Positions 14,212-22,812 of a stretch of 29,520 nucleotides of DNA are shown here, piece after piece. The position numbers and the translations under genes are program-made. Position 1 is the first letter of the stretch. Each line of letters opens with the position of its first letter. Where the stretch lies: positions 1 through 29,520 of the forward strand of contig JBCBNU010000032.1 of assembly GCA_039821645.1 (NCBI GenBank). The letters are read 5' to 3'. The DNA comes from CALBPI01 sp039821645 (GTDB lineage Bacteria > Pseudomonadota > Gammaproteobacteria > Steroidobacterales > Woeseiaceae). Below the pieces are notes generated by a model that was given only the letters and a program-made list of their open reading frames with translations, had not been told where the DNA came from and made no database searches.

Positions 14212-14855
14212 CAGGTCGCCTCGTCGTCTTCCTGTGTCGACCCGGCTTCCGCTTCGAGACGTTCGATCACAGCATCGAGGCTAGTCTTCTTGATCTCGGA
14301 ATCGATTTCGGCGCGGAAGTTTCGAACGTAGCTGATGCCATCAATCGAAACATCAAATACCTGCCAGCCCGCGTCACCGCGCTTGACCATCCGATACTCG
14401 ACCGCGACCGCGCTGCCATCGTCCAGCGTGACTTCGGTATAAACCTGCGCTTTGTTGTCCGACAACTTGCCGCGCTCGGGCAACACTTTCAGACGATCTT
14501 CCTGAAACTCGAGAATGCCGGTTGCGTAGCGTTGGAGCATCGCGCTGTAGAAGCCCTGAATGAACCGCCGCTTTTGCTCATTGCTCGCATCGCGCCAATG
14601 ACGCGCCAAGACAAGACGACCGGCGTAGTTGCGGTCGAACCTCGGCGCTAGCAGCGTGTCCACCCACTCGATCAACGCGGCTTCGTCTTCGAGGTAAAGC
14701 TCACGGTTCTCTGCAAGCCCAGCCTTGATATCTTCGATAGCAGCATCGACCACGTCCATCGGCGTGCCCTCTTCCTGCGCCATCGCGGGAGCTACAAATC
14801 CAATAGCGAGGATCAGTGCAACCAGGGTCGAAACGGGTTTCCACAGTGTGTTCAT
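14211..14855 (-). CDS. mlaC: Periplasmic phospholipid carrier MlaC
   Basis: The product is 214 aa from ATG 14855, which gives a clean signal peptide ending in AMAQ and has GGA about ten bases upstream. An ATG four codons earlier (14867) is the alternative. The mature chain has the MlaC pattern: a helical N-terminal part with LAPRFDRNYAGRLVLARHW, RRFIQGFYSAMLQRYA, then strands VYTEVTLDDGSAVAVEYRM and WQVFDVSIDGISYVRNFR. MlaC shuttles one phospholipid between MlaA and the MlaFEDB complex. The tail is acidic. Overlap with mlaB indicates coupling. Confidence 0.94.
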   Translation of the reverse strand: MNTLWKPVSTLVALILAIGFVAPAMAQEEGTPMDVVDAAIEDIKAGLAENRELYLEDEAALIEWVDTLLAPRFDRNYAGRLVLARHWRDASNEQKRRFIQGFYSAMLQRYATGILEFQEDRLKVLPERGKLSDNKAQVYTEVTLDDGSAVAVEYRMVKRGDAGWQVFDVSIDGISYVRNFRAEIDSEIKKTSLDAVIERLEAEAGSTQEDDEAT

Positions 14856-14919
14856 GATTATGTCCATTGTTGATCTTCGTCGCGCTGCGTCGTAATTCGA
14901 GGCCGCGTCAGGCGTTTGA

Positions 14920-15381
14920 CTAGTCTCCGCCGCCAGCGTTCACCAGGAATTTGCCAATCAGGTTCTCAAGCACGATGGCGGACTGGGTGAATTCGAGCTC
15001 GCTACCTTCTTCGAGATATATGTCCGAGCCACCGGGTTGCAAGCCGACATACTGTGAGCCAAGCAATCCCGCAGTCAGGATGCTAGCGTCGCTATCTTCC
15101 GGCAGCTCGTCGTATCGGGCATCGATTCTCAGTACCACCAACGCGTCGAACTGTTCGGGATCGAAATCGATGGATTGGACACGGCCGATTTTCACGCCGG
15201 CCATCGCCACCGGCGATCGCACCTTGAGCCCGCCAATGTTGTCGAAGTGCGCCGTGACGTCGTAGTAACCATCATCGAAGCTCTGGAGGTTCGCCGTCTG
15301 CGTGGTCAGGAAAAACAACGCAGCAAAACCCAGCAACACAAATGCGCCTGTACCGATTTCAACCGATCTTGTCTGTTGCAT
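14920..15381 (-). CDS. mlaD: MCE-domain protein MlaD
   Basis: The product is 153 aa. One N-terminal transmembrane helix (about 8-28) is followed by a single MCE domain (YDVTAHFDNIGGLKVRSPVA, then GVKIGRVQSI and LTAGLLGSQYVGLQPGG) and a hydrophobic C-terminal helix (ENLIGKFLV). MlaD forms the periplasmic hexamer ring of the Mla transporter and binds phospholipid. The length is typical. A GAGGA site precedes ATG 15381; the gap to mlaE is 14 bp and to mlaC about 64 bp. Confidence 0.96.
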   Translation of the reverse strand: MQQTRSVEIGTGAFVLLGFAALFFLTTQTANLQSFDDGYYDVTAHFDNIGGLKVRSPVAMAGVKIGRVQSIDFDPEQFDALVVLRIDARYDELPEDSDASILTAGLLGSQYVGLQPGGSDIYLEEGSELEFTQSAIVLENLIGKFLVNAGGGD

Positions 15382-15395
15382 AGCAACGTCCTCAA

Positions 15396-16157
15396 TTAAA
15401 TGGCGATTGCCGTAATCATGAAGTCAAAAATAAGCACCGTCACTGCCGAGATCACGACAGTGCGGGTGGTGGCCCTGCCGACACCTTCCGCAGTTGGCTG
15501 GCAGTTATAGCCTTCCCAGACCGCGACAAAGCTCGATGCGACGCCGAATACAATGCTCTTGATGATGCCTTCCCAGACATCTGCCTCAGCAATGCCCTGC
15601 TTCATCTCAGACCAGAATGCGCCGGAGTCCAGCCCCATCAACGGCACACCGACCATGTACGCACCCAGAATGCCGATGCTCGTGAAAATCGCGACCAAAA
15701 GTGGCATCGAGATCGCACCACCGAGGAATCGGGGTACAGCGACGCGCACCACGGGGTCGATCGCCATCATTTCCATCGCCGAGAGCTGATCGGTGACCCG
15801 CATCAAGCCGATCTCCGACGCCAACGCCGTGCCCGCACGTCCCGCGAACAACAATGCGGTGATCACGGGGCCCAGTTCTTTCATCAAAGCCAGCGCCGAA
15901 AACGGACCGACCTGATCCTCAGCACCGAAACGCGCGAGGTTCGAATACGACTGCAGGCCGATAACCGCGCCGACAAAAAAGCCGCACACCATAATCAAGA
16001 CCAAGGACAGCGCACCAGCGTTATGCACCTGACGAGACACGAGCGAGGGTCTCAGCAGTACGCGCGGCGATTCCGCCAGCAGCCGAAAGAAAAACAGCTG
16101 CGACGCGCCGAAGGTGCGAACGAACCCACCGAGTGTCGCTAACAAATCACGAATCAT
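15396..16157 (-). CDS. mlaE: Permease subunit MlaE of the Mla transporter
   Basis: The product is 253 aa from ATG 16157. The frame extends upstream to 16328 but that part is mlaF read in the wrong frame. The MlaE/permease pattern is present (LVLIMVCGFFVGAVIGLQ, the coupling helix region ELGPVITALLFAGRAGTALASEIG, then MRVTDQLSAMEMMAIDP) with about five to six transmembrane helices. It forms the inner-membrane core with MlaF ATPase below and the MlaD ring above. Its start overlaps the mlaF end by 11 bp, indicating coupling. Confidence 0.95.
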   Translation of the reverse strand: MIRDLLATLGGFVRTFGASQLFFFRLLAESPRVLLRPSLVSRQVHNAGALSLVLIMVCGFFVGAVIGLQSYSNLARFGAEDQVGPFSALALMKELGPVITALLFAGRAGTALASEIGLMRVTDQLSAMEMMAIDPVVRVAVPRFLGGAISMPLLVAIFTSIGILGAYMVGVPLMGLDSGAFWSEMKQGIAEADVWEGIIKSIVFGVASSFVAVWEGYNCQPTAEGVGRATTRTVVISAVTVLIFDFMITAIAI

Positions 16158-16980
16158 CTTGCGGACTCTTACTGATGCGACCATCGTCGAACAACTGCGA
16201 GGCGTAGTCCTCGGCAGGGAAATGGAACGGCACCGGCCCATCGGCCATTCCGTGCATGAACTGACGCACCAGCTCCGACTGCGCGTTATGCAGCTCGTCG
16301 GGGCTGCCGCCGGCGGCCACCTTGCCATCCGAAATTAGATAGCTTGAGTCAGCCACCGAGCTGATCTCCTGCACGTCGTGGCTAACGACAATCGACGAGA
16401 TACCTAGCGCATCGTTCATACGCCGCACGAGACGCACGATGACGCCCATGGAGATCGGGTCGAGTCCAACAAACGGCTCGTCGTAGATCAGAATTTTGGG
16501 GTCGGTCGCCATCGCGCGCGCCAGGGCGACGCGACGCGCCATGCCGCCCGACAGCTCCTGCGGTTGCATATAGGCAGCGCCCCGCAACCCAACGGCATGC
16601 AGCTTGGTCAAAACGATGTGACGGATGAGTCGGTCCGGCAGGTCGTAGTGTTCACGCAACGGGAACGCCACGTTCTCAAAGACATCGAAGTCGGTGAGCA
16701 ACGCCCCGTTTTGGAACAGCATGCCGATGCGGCGACGCAAACTGTAAAGCCCTGGGCGGCGTAGCTGATCCAGCCACTCCCCATCCACACGGATGCGCCC
16801 CTTGTCCGGCACCAGTTGACCTGTGATCAGGCGCAACAGTGTGGTCTTACCGGTGCCACTCGGGCCCATGATTGCCGTGACTTCACCGCGGCGAATCGCG
16901 AGGTTCAGGCCTTTGAAGATCTCACGAGAGCCTCGCGCATAGTGCAGGTCCTCGATCTCGACCACATTGTCAGACTGCAT
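16147..16980 (-). CDS. mlaF: ATPase subunit MlaF of the Mla transporter
   Basis: The product is 277 aa from ATG 16980; a TTG at 17013 would add eleven residues. Walker A is GPSGTGKTT at 39-47, the signature is LSGGMARRVALARA, Walker B ends LIYDEPFVGLDP and the switch histidine is in VVSHD. MlaF powers phospholipid movement between the membranes, in most models toward the inner membrane. First gene of mlaFEDCB, with an extended -10 promoter about 110 bp upstream. It is divergent from the suf operon. Confidence 0.96.
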   Translation of the reverse strand: MQSDNVVEIEDLHYARGSREIFKGLNLAIRRGEVTAIMGPSGTGKTTLLRLITGQLVPDKGRIRVDGEWLDQLRRPGLYSLRRRIGMLFQNGALLTDFDVFENVAFPLREHYDLPDRLIRHIVLTKLHAVGLRGAAYMQPQELSGGMARRVALARAMATDPKILIYDEPFVGLDPISMGVIVRLVRRMNDALGISSIVVSHDVQEISSVADSSYLISDGKVAAGGSPDELHNAQSELVRQFMHGMADGPVPFHFPAEDYASQLFDDGRISKSPQDDS

Positions 16981-17087
16981 ATTCGTGTCCGATGCTGCGC
17001 GCGGGCCCAGCAACGTTGTTGTATTTTGGAGACATAAGGCTTAGGCAAGCTGCGTAACCGTCAGCTTTTGGCCTTTCAATGTTTGAC

Positions 17088-17096
17088 ATTATAGCA
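17088..17096 (-). promoter_or_regulatory. Extended -10 promoter of the mla operon
   Basis: On the minus strand TGCTATAAT reads as an extended -10 (TGn followed by a perfect TATAAT at 17093-17088). No good -35 is found at 16-18 bp, as is usual for extended -10 promoters. It lies about 108 bp before the mlaF ATG and 14 bp from the suf -35, so the two promoters are back to back. Confidence 0.55.
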
Positions 17097-17109
17097 ACAC
17101 CCTAAGCAG

Positions 17110-17145
17110 TTGATGATCAGTTTTAAATGGGACTAAAATAGTCCC
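17110..17145 (+). promoter_or_regulatory. suf operon promoter with Rrf2-type palindromic operator
   Basis: A perfect 17-bp palindrome GGGACTA-AAA-TAGTCCC lies at 17129-17145. It contains the predicted -10 TAAAAT (17134-17139), which is 18 bp from a -35 TTGATG (17110-17115). A GACT-AT-rich-AGTC core is what I recall for IscR/Rrf2-type operators. The adjacent first gene is an Rrf2 regulator, so repression by blocking RNA polymerase and autoregulation by Fe-S status are expected. Confidence 0.7.
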
Positions 17146-17172
17146 TATTGACGATCCCGAAGGCGAAGCGAC

Positions 17173-17640
17173 ATTTTTCGAATCAGCAAAATGACCGATT
17201 ACGGCACGCTCGTGCTCGCGCACCTCGCCCAGATGGACGACCAGCCAACGGCTGCCAGCGAGATCTCGGGACGCACGGGCCTTGGTGCTGCGACCGTCAG
17301 CAAACTCTTGAAGTCACTCGCTCGCGCGGGTCTGGTCACCGCGCGTCGCGGTGCCACCGGCGGTTATCGACTGGCGCGCCGACCTTCTGAGATCAGCGCC
17401 GCGGACATTATCGATGCGATCGAAGGGCCGGTTGCAATCACTGATTGCTCCGACAACGGACACGGTTGTGATCTCGAGGCCATTTGCGGGCTCGGTTCCG
17501 CATGGCAGCAAATCAACTCGAATATCCGCAAGGCGCTGCGCGAAATCAGCCTGACTGACTTGAAGGGCGAGCGGCCTATCCCCACTGAAATGCCGCTGCT
17601 GCCCATGAAACAGATTTTGCATAAGGATGCTTTACGATGA
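17173..17640 (+). CDS. Rrf2-family SUF operon regulator, probable ATT start
   Basis: An Rrf2 winged-helix protein of about 155 aa, related to IscR and to the SUF regulator found first in many gammaproteobacterial suf operons. The HTH is AASEISGRTGLGAATVSKLL with a wing GGYRLARRP. Three cysteines (DCSDNGHGC and AICGL) are spaced to bind an Fe-S cluster. The first ATG is 17191, but relatives begin MLRISKMTDYGT. Here the same residues (FRISKMTDYGT) are encoded in frame from an ATT at 17173, with GAAGG at 17159-17163 nine bases upstream, whereas ATG 17191 has no ribosome site. A rare ATT start, as known for infC, is therefore likely. The stop overlaps the sufB ATG (ATGA). Confidence 0.88.
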   Translation: MFRISKMTDYGTLVLAHLAQMDDQPTAASEISGRTGLGAATVSKLLKSLARAGLVTARRGATGGYRLARRPSEISAADIIDAIEGPVAITDCSDNGHGCDLEAICGLGSAWQQINSNIRKALREISLTDLKGERPIPTEMPLLPMKQILHKDALR

Positions 17641-19085
17641 GCACTGATAGCGCCGACGCGCGTGAGTTTGTTGGCAAGAAATACCAACATGGATTCGTCA
17701 CCGATATCGATTCGGATACATTGCCGCCCGGCCTGAACGAGGATGTCATTCGTGCCATCTCAGCTCGAAAAGAAGAGCCCGAGTACATGCTCGAGTGGCG
17801 CCTTCAAGCTTTCGAGACGTGGAAGAAGATGACCGAGCCTGAGTGGGCGCATGTGGAGTATCCATCGATAGACTATCAGGCAATCTCCTACTTCTCCGCA
17901 CCGAAGTCAGACGACGACAAGCCGAAAAGTCTCGACGAGGTCGATCCGAAGCTGCTTGAGACGTACGACAAACTCGGCATTCCGCTGCACGAGCGTGCGC
18001 GACTTGCGGGCGTCGCCGTTGACGCGGTTTTCGACTCGGTCTCTGTAACCACGACCTTCCGCGACAAGCTCGCCGAAGCGGGTGTGATTTTCTGCTCATT
18101 CTCGGAAGCGGTTCGCGAGCATCCTGAACTCATCAAGAAATATCTTGGCACTGTGGTGCCGCGTTCGGACAACTACTTCACCGCGTTGAATTCTGCGGTC
18201 TTCAGTGACGGCTCGTTCGTCTATATCCCACCGGGCGTGCGCTGCCCGATGGAGTTGTCGACCTACTTCCGAATCAACGAAATGAACACGGGCCAGTTCG
18301 AGCGCACGCTGGTCATCGCGGACAAAGGCAGCTACGTCAGCTACCTCGAAGGGTGCACTGCACCGATGCGCGATGAGAACCAACTGCACGCCGCAGTCGT
18401 CGAACTCGTCGCGCTTGAAGATGCCGAGATCAAGTACTCAACGGTTCAGAATTGGTATCCGGGAGACGAAGAAGGTCGCGGCGGGATTTATAACTTCGTG
18501 ACCAAGCGTGGCGACTGTCGCGAAGATCGCGCGAAGATTTCCTGGACACAGGTGGAAACCGGTTCGGCGATCACCTGGAAATATCCGAGCTGCATCTTGC
18601 GCGGCGACGACAGCGTCGGTGAGTTCTATTCCGTTGCAGTGACCAACAATCTGCAGCAGGCGGACACCGGCACCAAGATGATCCACATCGGAAAGAACAC
18701 CAAGAGCACGATTGTCTCAAAAGGCATCTCGGCGGGGCGTGCACAACAGTCCTACCGTGGTCTCGTCAAAGTGATGCCACAGGCGAGCAACGCACGTAAC
18801 TACACGCAGTGCGATTCGCTGCTCATCGGATCGGAGTGCGGTGCGCACACCTTCCCTTACATGGAGGTGCGCAATGCGAGCACGACGGTGGAACATGAGG
18901 CGACGACGTCGAAGATCGGTGAGGACCAATTGTTCTACTGCCGTCAGCGCGGCATCGGTGAAGAAGATGCTGTGAACTTGATCGTCAATGGGTTTTGCAA
19001 AGACGTATTCCGCGAGCTGCCAATGGAGTTCGCTGTGGAAGCACAGGCGCTCCTGAATGTCAGTCTTGAAGGCGCCGTAGGTTAA
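17637..19085 (+). CDS. sufB: Fe-S scaffold subunit SufB
   Basis: The product is 482 aa, normal for SufB. The beta-helix core is recognisable (YIPPGVRCPMELSTYFRIN, then YVSYLEGCTAP, NFVTKRGDCREDRAKISWTQ). The C-terminal signature ATTSKIGEDQLFYCRQRGIG and NGFCKDVFRELPMEFAVEAQ follows. SufB assembles the nascent cluster with SufC and SufD in the cytoplasm under oxidative stress or iron limitation. AAGGA lies ten bases before the ATG, which overlaps the regulator stop. sufC follows after 12 bp. Confidence 0.98.
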   Translation: MSTDSADAREFVGKKYQHGFVTDIDSDTLPPGLNEDVIRAISARKEEPEYMLEWRLQAFETWKKMTEPEWAHVEYPSIDYQAISYFSAPKSDDDKPKSLDEVDPKLLETYDKLGIPLHERARLAGVAVDAVFDSVSVTTTFRDKLAEAGVIFCSFSEAVREHPELIKKYLGTVVPRSDNYFTALNSAVFSDGSFVYIPPGVRCPMELSTYFRINEMNTGQFERTLVIADKGSYVSYLEGCTAPMRDENQLHAAVVELVALEDAEIKYSTVQNWYPGDEEGRGGIYNFVTKRGDCREDRAKISWTQVETGSAITWKYPSCILRGDDSVGEFYSVAVTNNLQQADTGTKMIHIGKNTKSTIVSKGISAGRAQQSYRGLVKVMPQASNARNYTQCDSLLIGSECGAHTFPYMEVRNASTTVEHEATTSKIGEDQLFYCRQRGIGEEDAVNLIVNGFCKDVFRELPMEFAVEAQALLNVSLEGAVG

Positions 19086-19097
19086 GGAACGCAAAGC

Positions 19098-19850
19098 ATG
19101 CTAGATATCGAATCCCTCCACGCTTCAGTTGGCGGAACGGAAATCCTCAAAGGCCTCAACCTGGCGGTGAACGCAGGTGAGGTGCACGCGATCATGGGTC
19201 CGAATGGCTCGGGCAAGAGCACTCTGGCCAACGTATTGGCCGGTCGCGACGACTATTCCGTGACCAGCGGTAGTGTCGCGTTTCACGGCAAGGACCTCTT
19301 GGATCTGGAACCGGAAGAACGCGCGCGAGCCGGCCTGTTTCTCGCTTTCCAATATCCCGTGGAAATCCCGGGCGTCAACAACACCTACCTGCTCCGTGCC
19401 GCTCTGAATGCAGTTCGTGAAGCGCGTGGTGAGCCGGAACTCAGTGCCGTCGAATTCATGAAAATCGCGCGTGAAAAAATGAAATCCATGCAGATGGATC
19501 CCGGTTTTTTAAACCGCGGCGTGAACGAAGGTTTCTCAGGCGGTGAGAAGAAGCGCAATGAGGTGTTCCAGATGTCGGTGCTGGAGCCGTCGCTGTGTGT
19601 GTTGGACGAAACAGACTCTGGCCTGGATATCGACGCACTCAAAATCGTCGCCGAGGGTGTTAATGCACTCCGTGACCCCTCACGGGCGTTCGTGATGGTT
19701 ACCCATTACCAGCGCTTACTCGACTATATCGAGCCTGACTTTGTGCATGTGCTCGCTGGCGGGCGCATCATCCGCTCGGGCGACAAGTCGCTCGCGCTTG
19801 AGCTCGAGGCACGCGGTTACGACTGGGTGCTGGAGGAAGCCGCCGCATGA
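19098..19850 (+). CDS. sufC: SUF ATPase SufC
   Basis: The product is 250 aa. Walker A is GPNGSGKST at 34-42, the signature region FSGGEKKRNEVFQM matches SufC, Walker B ends CVLDETDSGLDID, and the switch histidine is in MVTHYQRLL. SufC is an ABC-type ATPase without a membrane partner; its hydrolysis reshapes the SufBCD complex for cluster assembly. AAGGA precedes the ATG. The stop overlaps the sufD ATG (ATGA at 19847-19850). Confidence 0.98.
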   Translation: MLDIESLHASVGGTEILKGLNLAVNAGEVHAIMGPNGSGKSTLANVLAGRDDYSVTSGSVAFHGKDLLDLEPEERARAGLFLAFQYPVEIPGVNNTYLLRAALNAVREARGEPELSAVEFMKIAREKMKSMQMDPGFLNRGVNEGFSGGEKKRNEVFQMSVLEPSLCVLDETDSGLDIDALKIVAEGVNALRDPSRAFVMVTHYQRLLDYIEPDFVHVLAGGRIIRSGDKSLALELEARGYDWVLEEAAA

Positions 19851-21100
19851 GCGTCGAACAAATTATCGATGCGTTGAAACCCGTCGGCGGCGGTATCGAT
19901 GTCAGCAAAGCGCTGGCGGCGCTTTCCTCGCACGGATTCCCGGCGCGTAAATCCGAGCGCTGGAAGTACACCCGCAGTGAACCCTTCGCGACGTTTGCGG
20001 CGGCTTCTTTATCGAGCGATTCCGCTCACAGCACCGACACTGATGCGATCTTGCGCGACTGGAAGTCCGAGACTGATGCTTCTGCAATCGCCGTTTTTGT
20101 TGGCGGCGTATTTGACGACCAGCGCAGCAATCTCCCAGACGGTATTGCCATTCAAGCGATTGATGTCGCCCCTTCGATCGGCAGTGAAAGCGACGCCGCG
20201 GACGCACTCGTGTGGCTGAACACTGCAGCTGCGAATGGCCGGTATCAAATCAGCGCTGAAAATATCGTCGAACCCACGCTGCATTGTCTGCATCTGCCCG
20301 CTGGCGAATACTCGCTGGCGCAAACCCGCATACACCTCACAATCGCACCCGAAGCGCGCTTGTCTGTCGTGGACCATGTACTTGATGGTGGCGTCAGCGC
20401 AAGCATGCAGACACTCATCACCACTGCAGATATCGGTCGTGAGGCGCAACTCGATCACGTGCGGCTGCAACATGCGGCGGCAGCCGGGCTTGTCTATACG
20501 CGCTTCGATGCGGACATTGCGTCAGCAGCGATTTGCCGCACCCTCACGCTGGATAGCGGCGGCTCGCTGGTGCGCAACGACCTGAACCTAAGACTGAATG
20601 CCGATTGTGCCGAGGCGCACCTGAACGGCATTTACCTCGCCAACGATCGCCAACACATCGACAACCACACGCAGGTAGATCACGTCAGCCCGAACACAAT
20701 TAGCCGCGAGAATTACCGCGGCATCCTGCGCGATCGCAGTAGAAGTGTTTTCAACGGCAAGGTGCTCGTGCATGAAGGTGCGGATGGTACCGATTCGGCA
20801 CAATCCAACGCGACGCTGCTGCTGTCCGATCATGCGGAAATCGATACAAAGCCAGAACTTGAGATCTATGCGGACGACGTCAAGTGTGCGCACGGCGCGA
20901 CCGTAGGCCAACTCGATCAGACCTCGCTGTTTTATCTTCAATCCCGCGGTATCGATAGAGCGATGGCGACACAGTTGCTGACGTACGCGTTTTGTCGCGA
21001 GATCATCTCGGACATTAGCGACGACGAGGTGCGCCGACTTGCGGATTCTGCAATCGCCGCAGAGATACCGAACTTCACCGGCCTGGAGGCAATTGCGTGA
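19847..21100 (+). CDS. sufD: SUF scaffold subunit SufD
   Basis: The product is 417 aa. The N-terminal helical part has RKSERWKYTRSEPF. The SufBD core follows (YLANDRQHIDNHTQVDH, NYRGILRDRSRSVFNGKVLV, KPELEIYADDVKCAHGATVG, FYLQSRGID). It pairs with SufB in the SufBC2D complex and is required for iron entry. It overlaps sufC by 4 bp at its start and sufS by 4 bp at its end (GTGA), so translation is coupled throughout. Confidence 0.97.
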   Translation: MSVEQIIDALKPVGGGIDVSKALAALSSHGFPARKSERWKYTRSEPFATFAAASLSSDSAHSTDTDAILRDWKSETDASAIAVFVGGVFDDQRSNLPDGIAIQAIDVAPSIGSESDAADALVWLNTAAANGRYQISAENIVEPTLHCLHLPAGEYSLAQTRIHLTIAPEARLSVVDHVLDGGVSASMQTLITTADIGREAQLDHVRLQHAAAAGLVYTRFDADIASAAICRTLTLDSGGSLVRNDLNLRLNADCAEAHLNGIYLANDRQHIDNHTQVDHVSPNTISRENYRGILRDRSRSVFNGKVLVHEGADGTDSAQSNATLLLSDHAEIDTKPELEIYADDVKCAHGATVGQLDQTSLFYLQSRGIDRAMATQLLTYAFCREIISDISDDEVRRLADSAIAAEIPNFTGLEAIA

Positions 21101-22359
21101 ATGCAGCTTCTGTAGATAACTTGATTTCGGACGACGCTCTTGAGACCCGAATGCGTGCGCTGCGTGATGACTTCCCGGCGTTGCACCAAGAGGTTAACGG
21201 CCAACCGCTCGTGTTTCTGGATAGTGCCGCTTCGTCACAGCGCTCCAATGCCGTGATCGAAGCGATGCGGCACTACGAGTCGCATGACCACGCGAACGTA
21301 CACCGCGGCGTTCACACTTTGAGTCACAGAGCGACTGACGCCTACGAAGGCGCGCGCGAGCGCGTGCGACAGTTCATGAATGCGAGCAGTGTCCGCGAGA
21401 TTATCTTCACGCGGGGCACAACCGAAGCGATCAATCTTGTCGCCCAAACGTGGGGCGTGAGCAATCTCAAGGCTGGCGACGAGGTGGTGATCACACACCT
21501 CGAGCACCATGCGAACATCGTGCCCTGGCAAATGCTCGCCGATCGCATTGGTATTAAGCTCGTCGTGGCGCCGGTAGAAGAAAACGGCGATGTGATCGCC
21601 GATCGAGTGATCGAATGCTTCACAGGTCGCACGCGATTACTCGCTATTGCATCAGTGTCTAACGCACTGGGTACGATTCTGCCACTGGAGGCCGTCATTC
21701 CCGCCGCCAAGGATCGCGGCATTACGGTGCTGGTCGACGGGGCGCAGCATGCACCGCATGCACCCATCGATGTCGCGAACCTCGGCGCCGATTTCTTCAC
21801 GTTCTCCGGTCACAAGATGACCGGACCAACGGGTATCGGCGTGTTGTGGGGTCGCGAGGCGCTGCTGGATGCAATGCCCCCCTGGCAAGGCGGTGGCGAT
21901 ATGATCGAAACCGTCAGTTTCGAAGGCACAACCTACAATTCGTTGCCTTATAAGTTTGAGGCGGGCACGCCGTACATTGCCGGTGCGGTCGGGCTGGCCG
22001 CGGCCATCGACTACCTCGAATTTATTGGCATGGATAACGTCCAGCGCTACGAGGGAATTCTGCTCGATTATCTGACCGAGAAAATGTTGGCGCAGGACGA
22101 TATTCGCATCATCGGTACCGCACCAAGAAAGGCATCGGTCGTTTCGTTTTTGATGGATGACGTGCACCCCCATGATCTTGGTACCATCGTGGACCAGCGC
22201 GGTATTGCAGTGCGCACAGGTCACCATTGCGCGATGCCCGTCATGAGTCTGCTTGAAGTGCCTGGAACCGCGCGTGCTTCGCTGGCGTTGTACAACTGGC
22301 GCGAGGACATTGATGCGTTGGTTGAGGCACTTGCGACTGTGCGGAGTCTTTTTCGATGA
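21097..22359 (+). CDS. sufS: Cysteine desulfurase SufS
   Basis: The product is 420 aa from GTG 21097, with GGAGG seven bases upstream; the nearby ATG at 21101 is out of frame. It is a group II PLP-dependent desulfurase: PLP lysine K240 in TFSGHKMTGPTG, and the persulfide cysteine C378 in RTGHHCAMPVM, with the RASLALYN segment near the C-terminus. It supplies sulfur to the scaffold. The short RTGHHCA loop is the type that needs an activating partner (SufE or SufU). No sufE is present, and sufU follows directly with a 4-bp overlap. Confidence 0.97.
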   Translation: MNAASVDNLISDDALETRMRALRDDFPALHQEVNGQPLVFLDSAASSQRSNAVIEAMRHYESHDHANVHRGVHTLSHRATDAYEGARERVRQFMNASSVREIIFTRGTTEAINLVAQTWGVSNLKAGDEVVITHLEHHANIVPWQMLADRIGIKLVVAPVEENGDVIADRVIECFTGRTRLLAIASVSNALGTILPLEAVIPAAKDRGITVLVDGAQHAPHAPIDVANLGADFFTFSGHKMTGPTGIGVLWGREALLDAMPPWQGGGDMIETVSFEGTTYNSLPYKFEAGTPYIAGAVGLAAAIDYLEFIGMDNVQRYEGILLDYLTEKMLAQDDIRIIGTAPRKASVVSFLMDDVHPHDLGTIVDQRGIAVRTGHHCAMPVMSLLEVPGTARASLALYNWREDIDALVEALATVRSLFR

Positions 22360-22805
22360 GCGCCGCTTTGCTCTACCGCGAACAAGTACTCAAACATGCA
22401 CGTGATCCGATCCACTTCAGACGCGTGGAACATGCGCAGCACGTGCCGGGCAGCAATCCGTTGTGCGGCGATAAGCTCGACCTCTATGTCACCATCGACG
22501 GCGACGCGATCACAGACGTGTCATTTCATGGCGTTGGCTGCGCAATTAGCATGGCCTCCGCTTCCATGATGTCCGAATTGTTGTCGGGCCTCGACACAGC
22601 GACTGCTGGCACCCTCGTCGACGAGGTCAACGCGATGCTGGCCGAGTCTGTGGACTCGGTGATCTCCGTCAATTTACAAAGCCTGCCGATTGCGGCACTC
22701 GGTGAAGTGCGCCGCTACCCCTCGCGCATAAAATGCGCAACGCTCGCCTGGCATGCGATGGCCGCTGCCTTGCGAGGCGATTCAGACCCGGTTTCAACGG
22801 AGTAA
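22356..22805 (+). CDS. sufU: SufU, IscU-like zinc sulfur-transfer partner of SufS
   Basis: The product is 149 aa. The three conserved cysteines are C37 (NPLCGD, with D39), C62 (GVGCAIS) and C127 (RIKCATLAW). The segment between C62 and C127 is longer than in IscU, the insertion that marks SufU. In Bacillus SufU binds zinc and accepts persulfide sulfur from SufS rather than acting as a scaffold. It replaces SufE in this operon. It overlaps sufS (ATGA) and is followed after 7 bp by sufT. Confidence 0.93.
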   Translation: MSAALLYREQVLKHARDPIHFRRVEHAQHVPGSNPLCGDKLDLYVTIDGDAITDVSFHGVGCAISMASASMMSELLSGLDTATAGTLVDEVNAMLAESVDSVISVNLQSLPIAALGEVRRYPSRIKCATLAWHAMAAALRGDSDPVSTE

Positions 22806-22812
22806 GCCCCAG

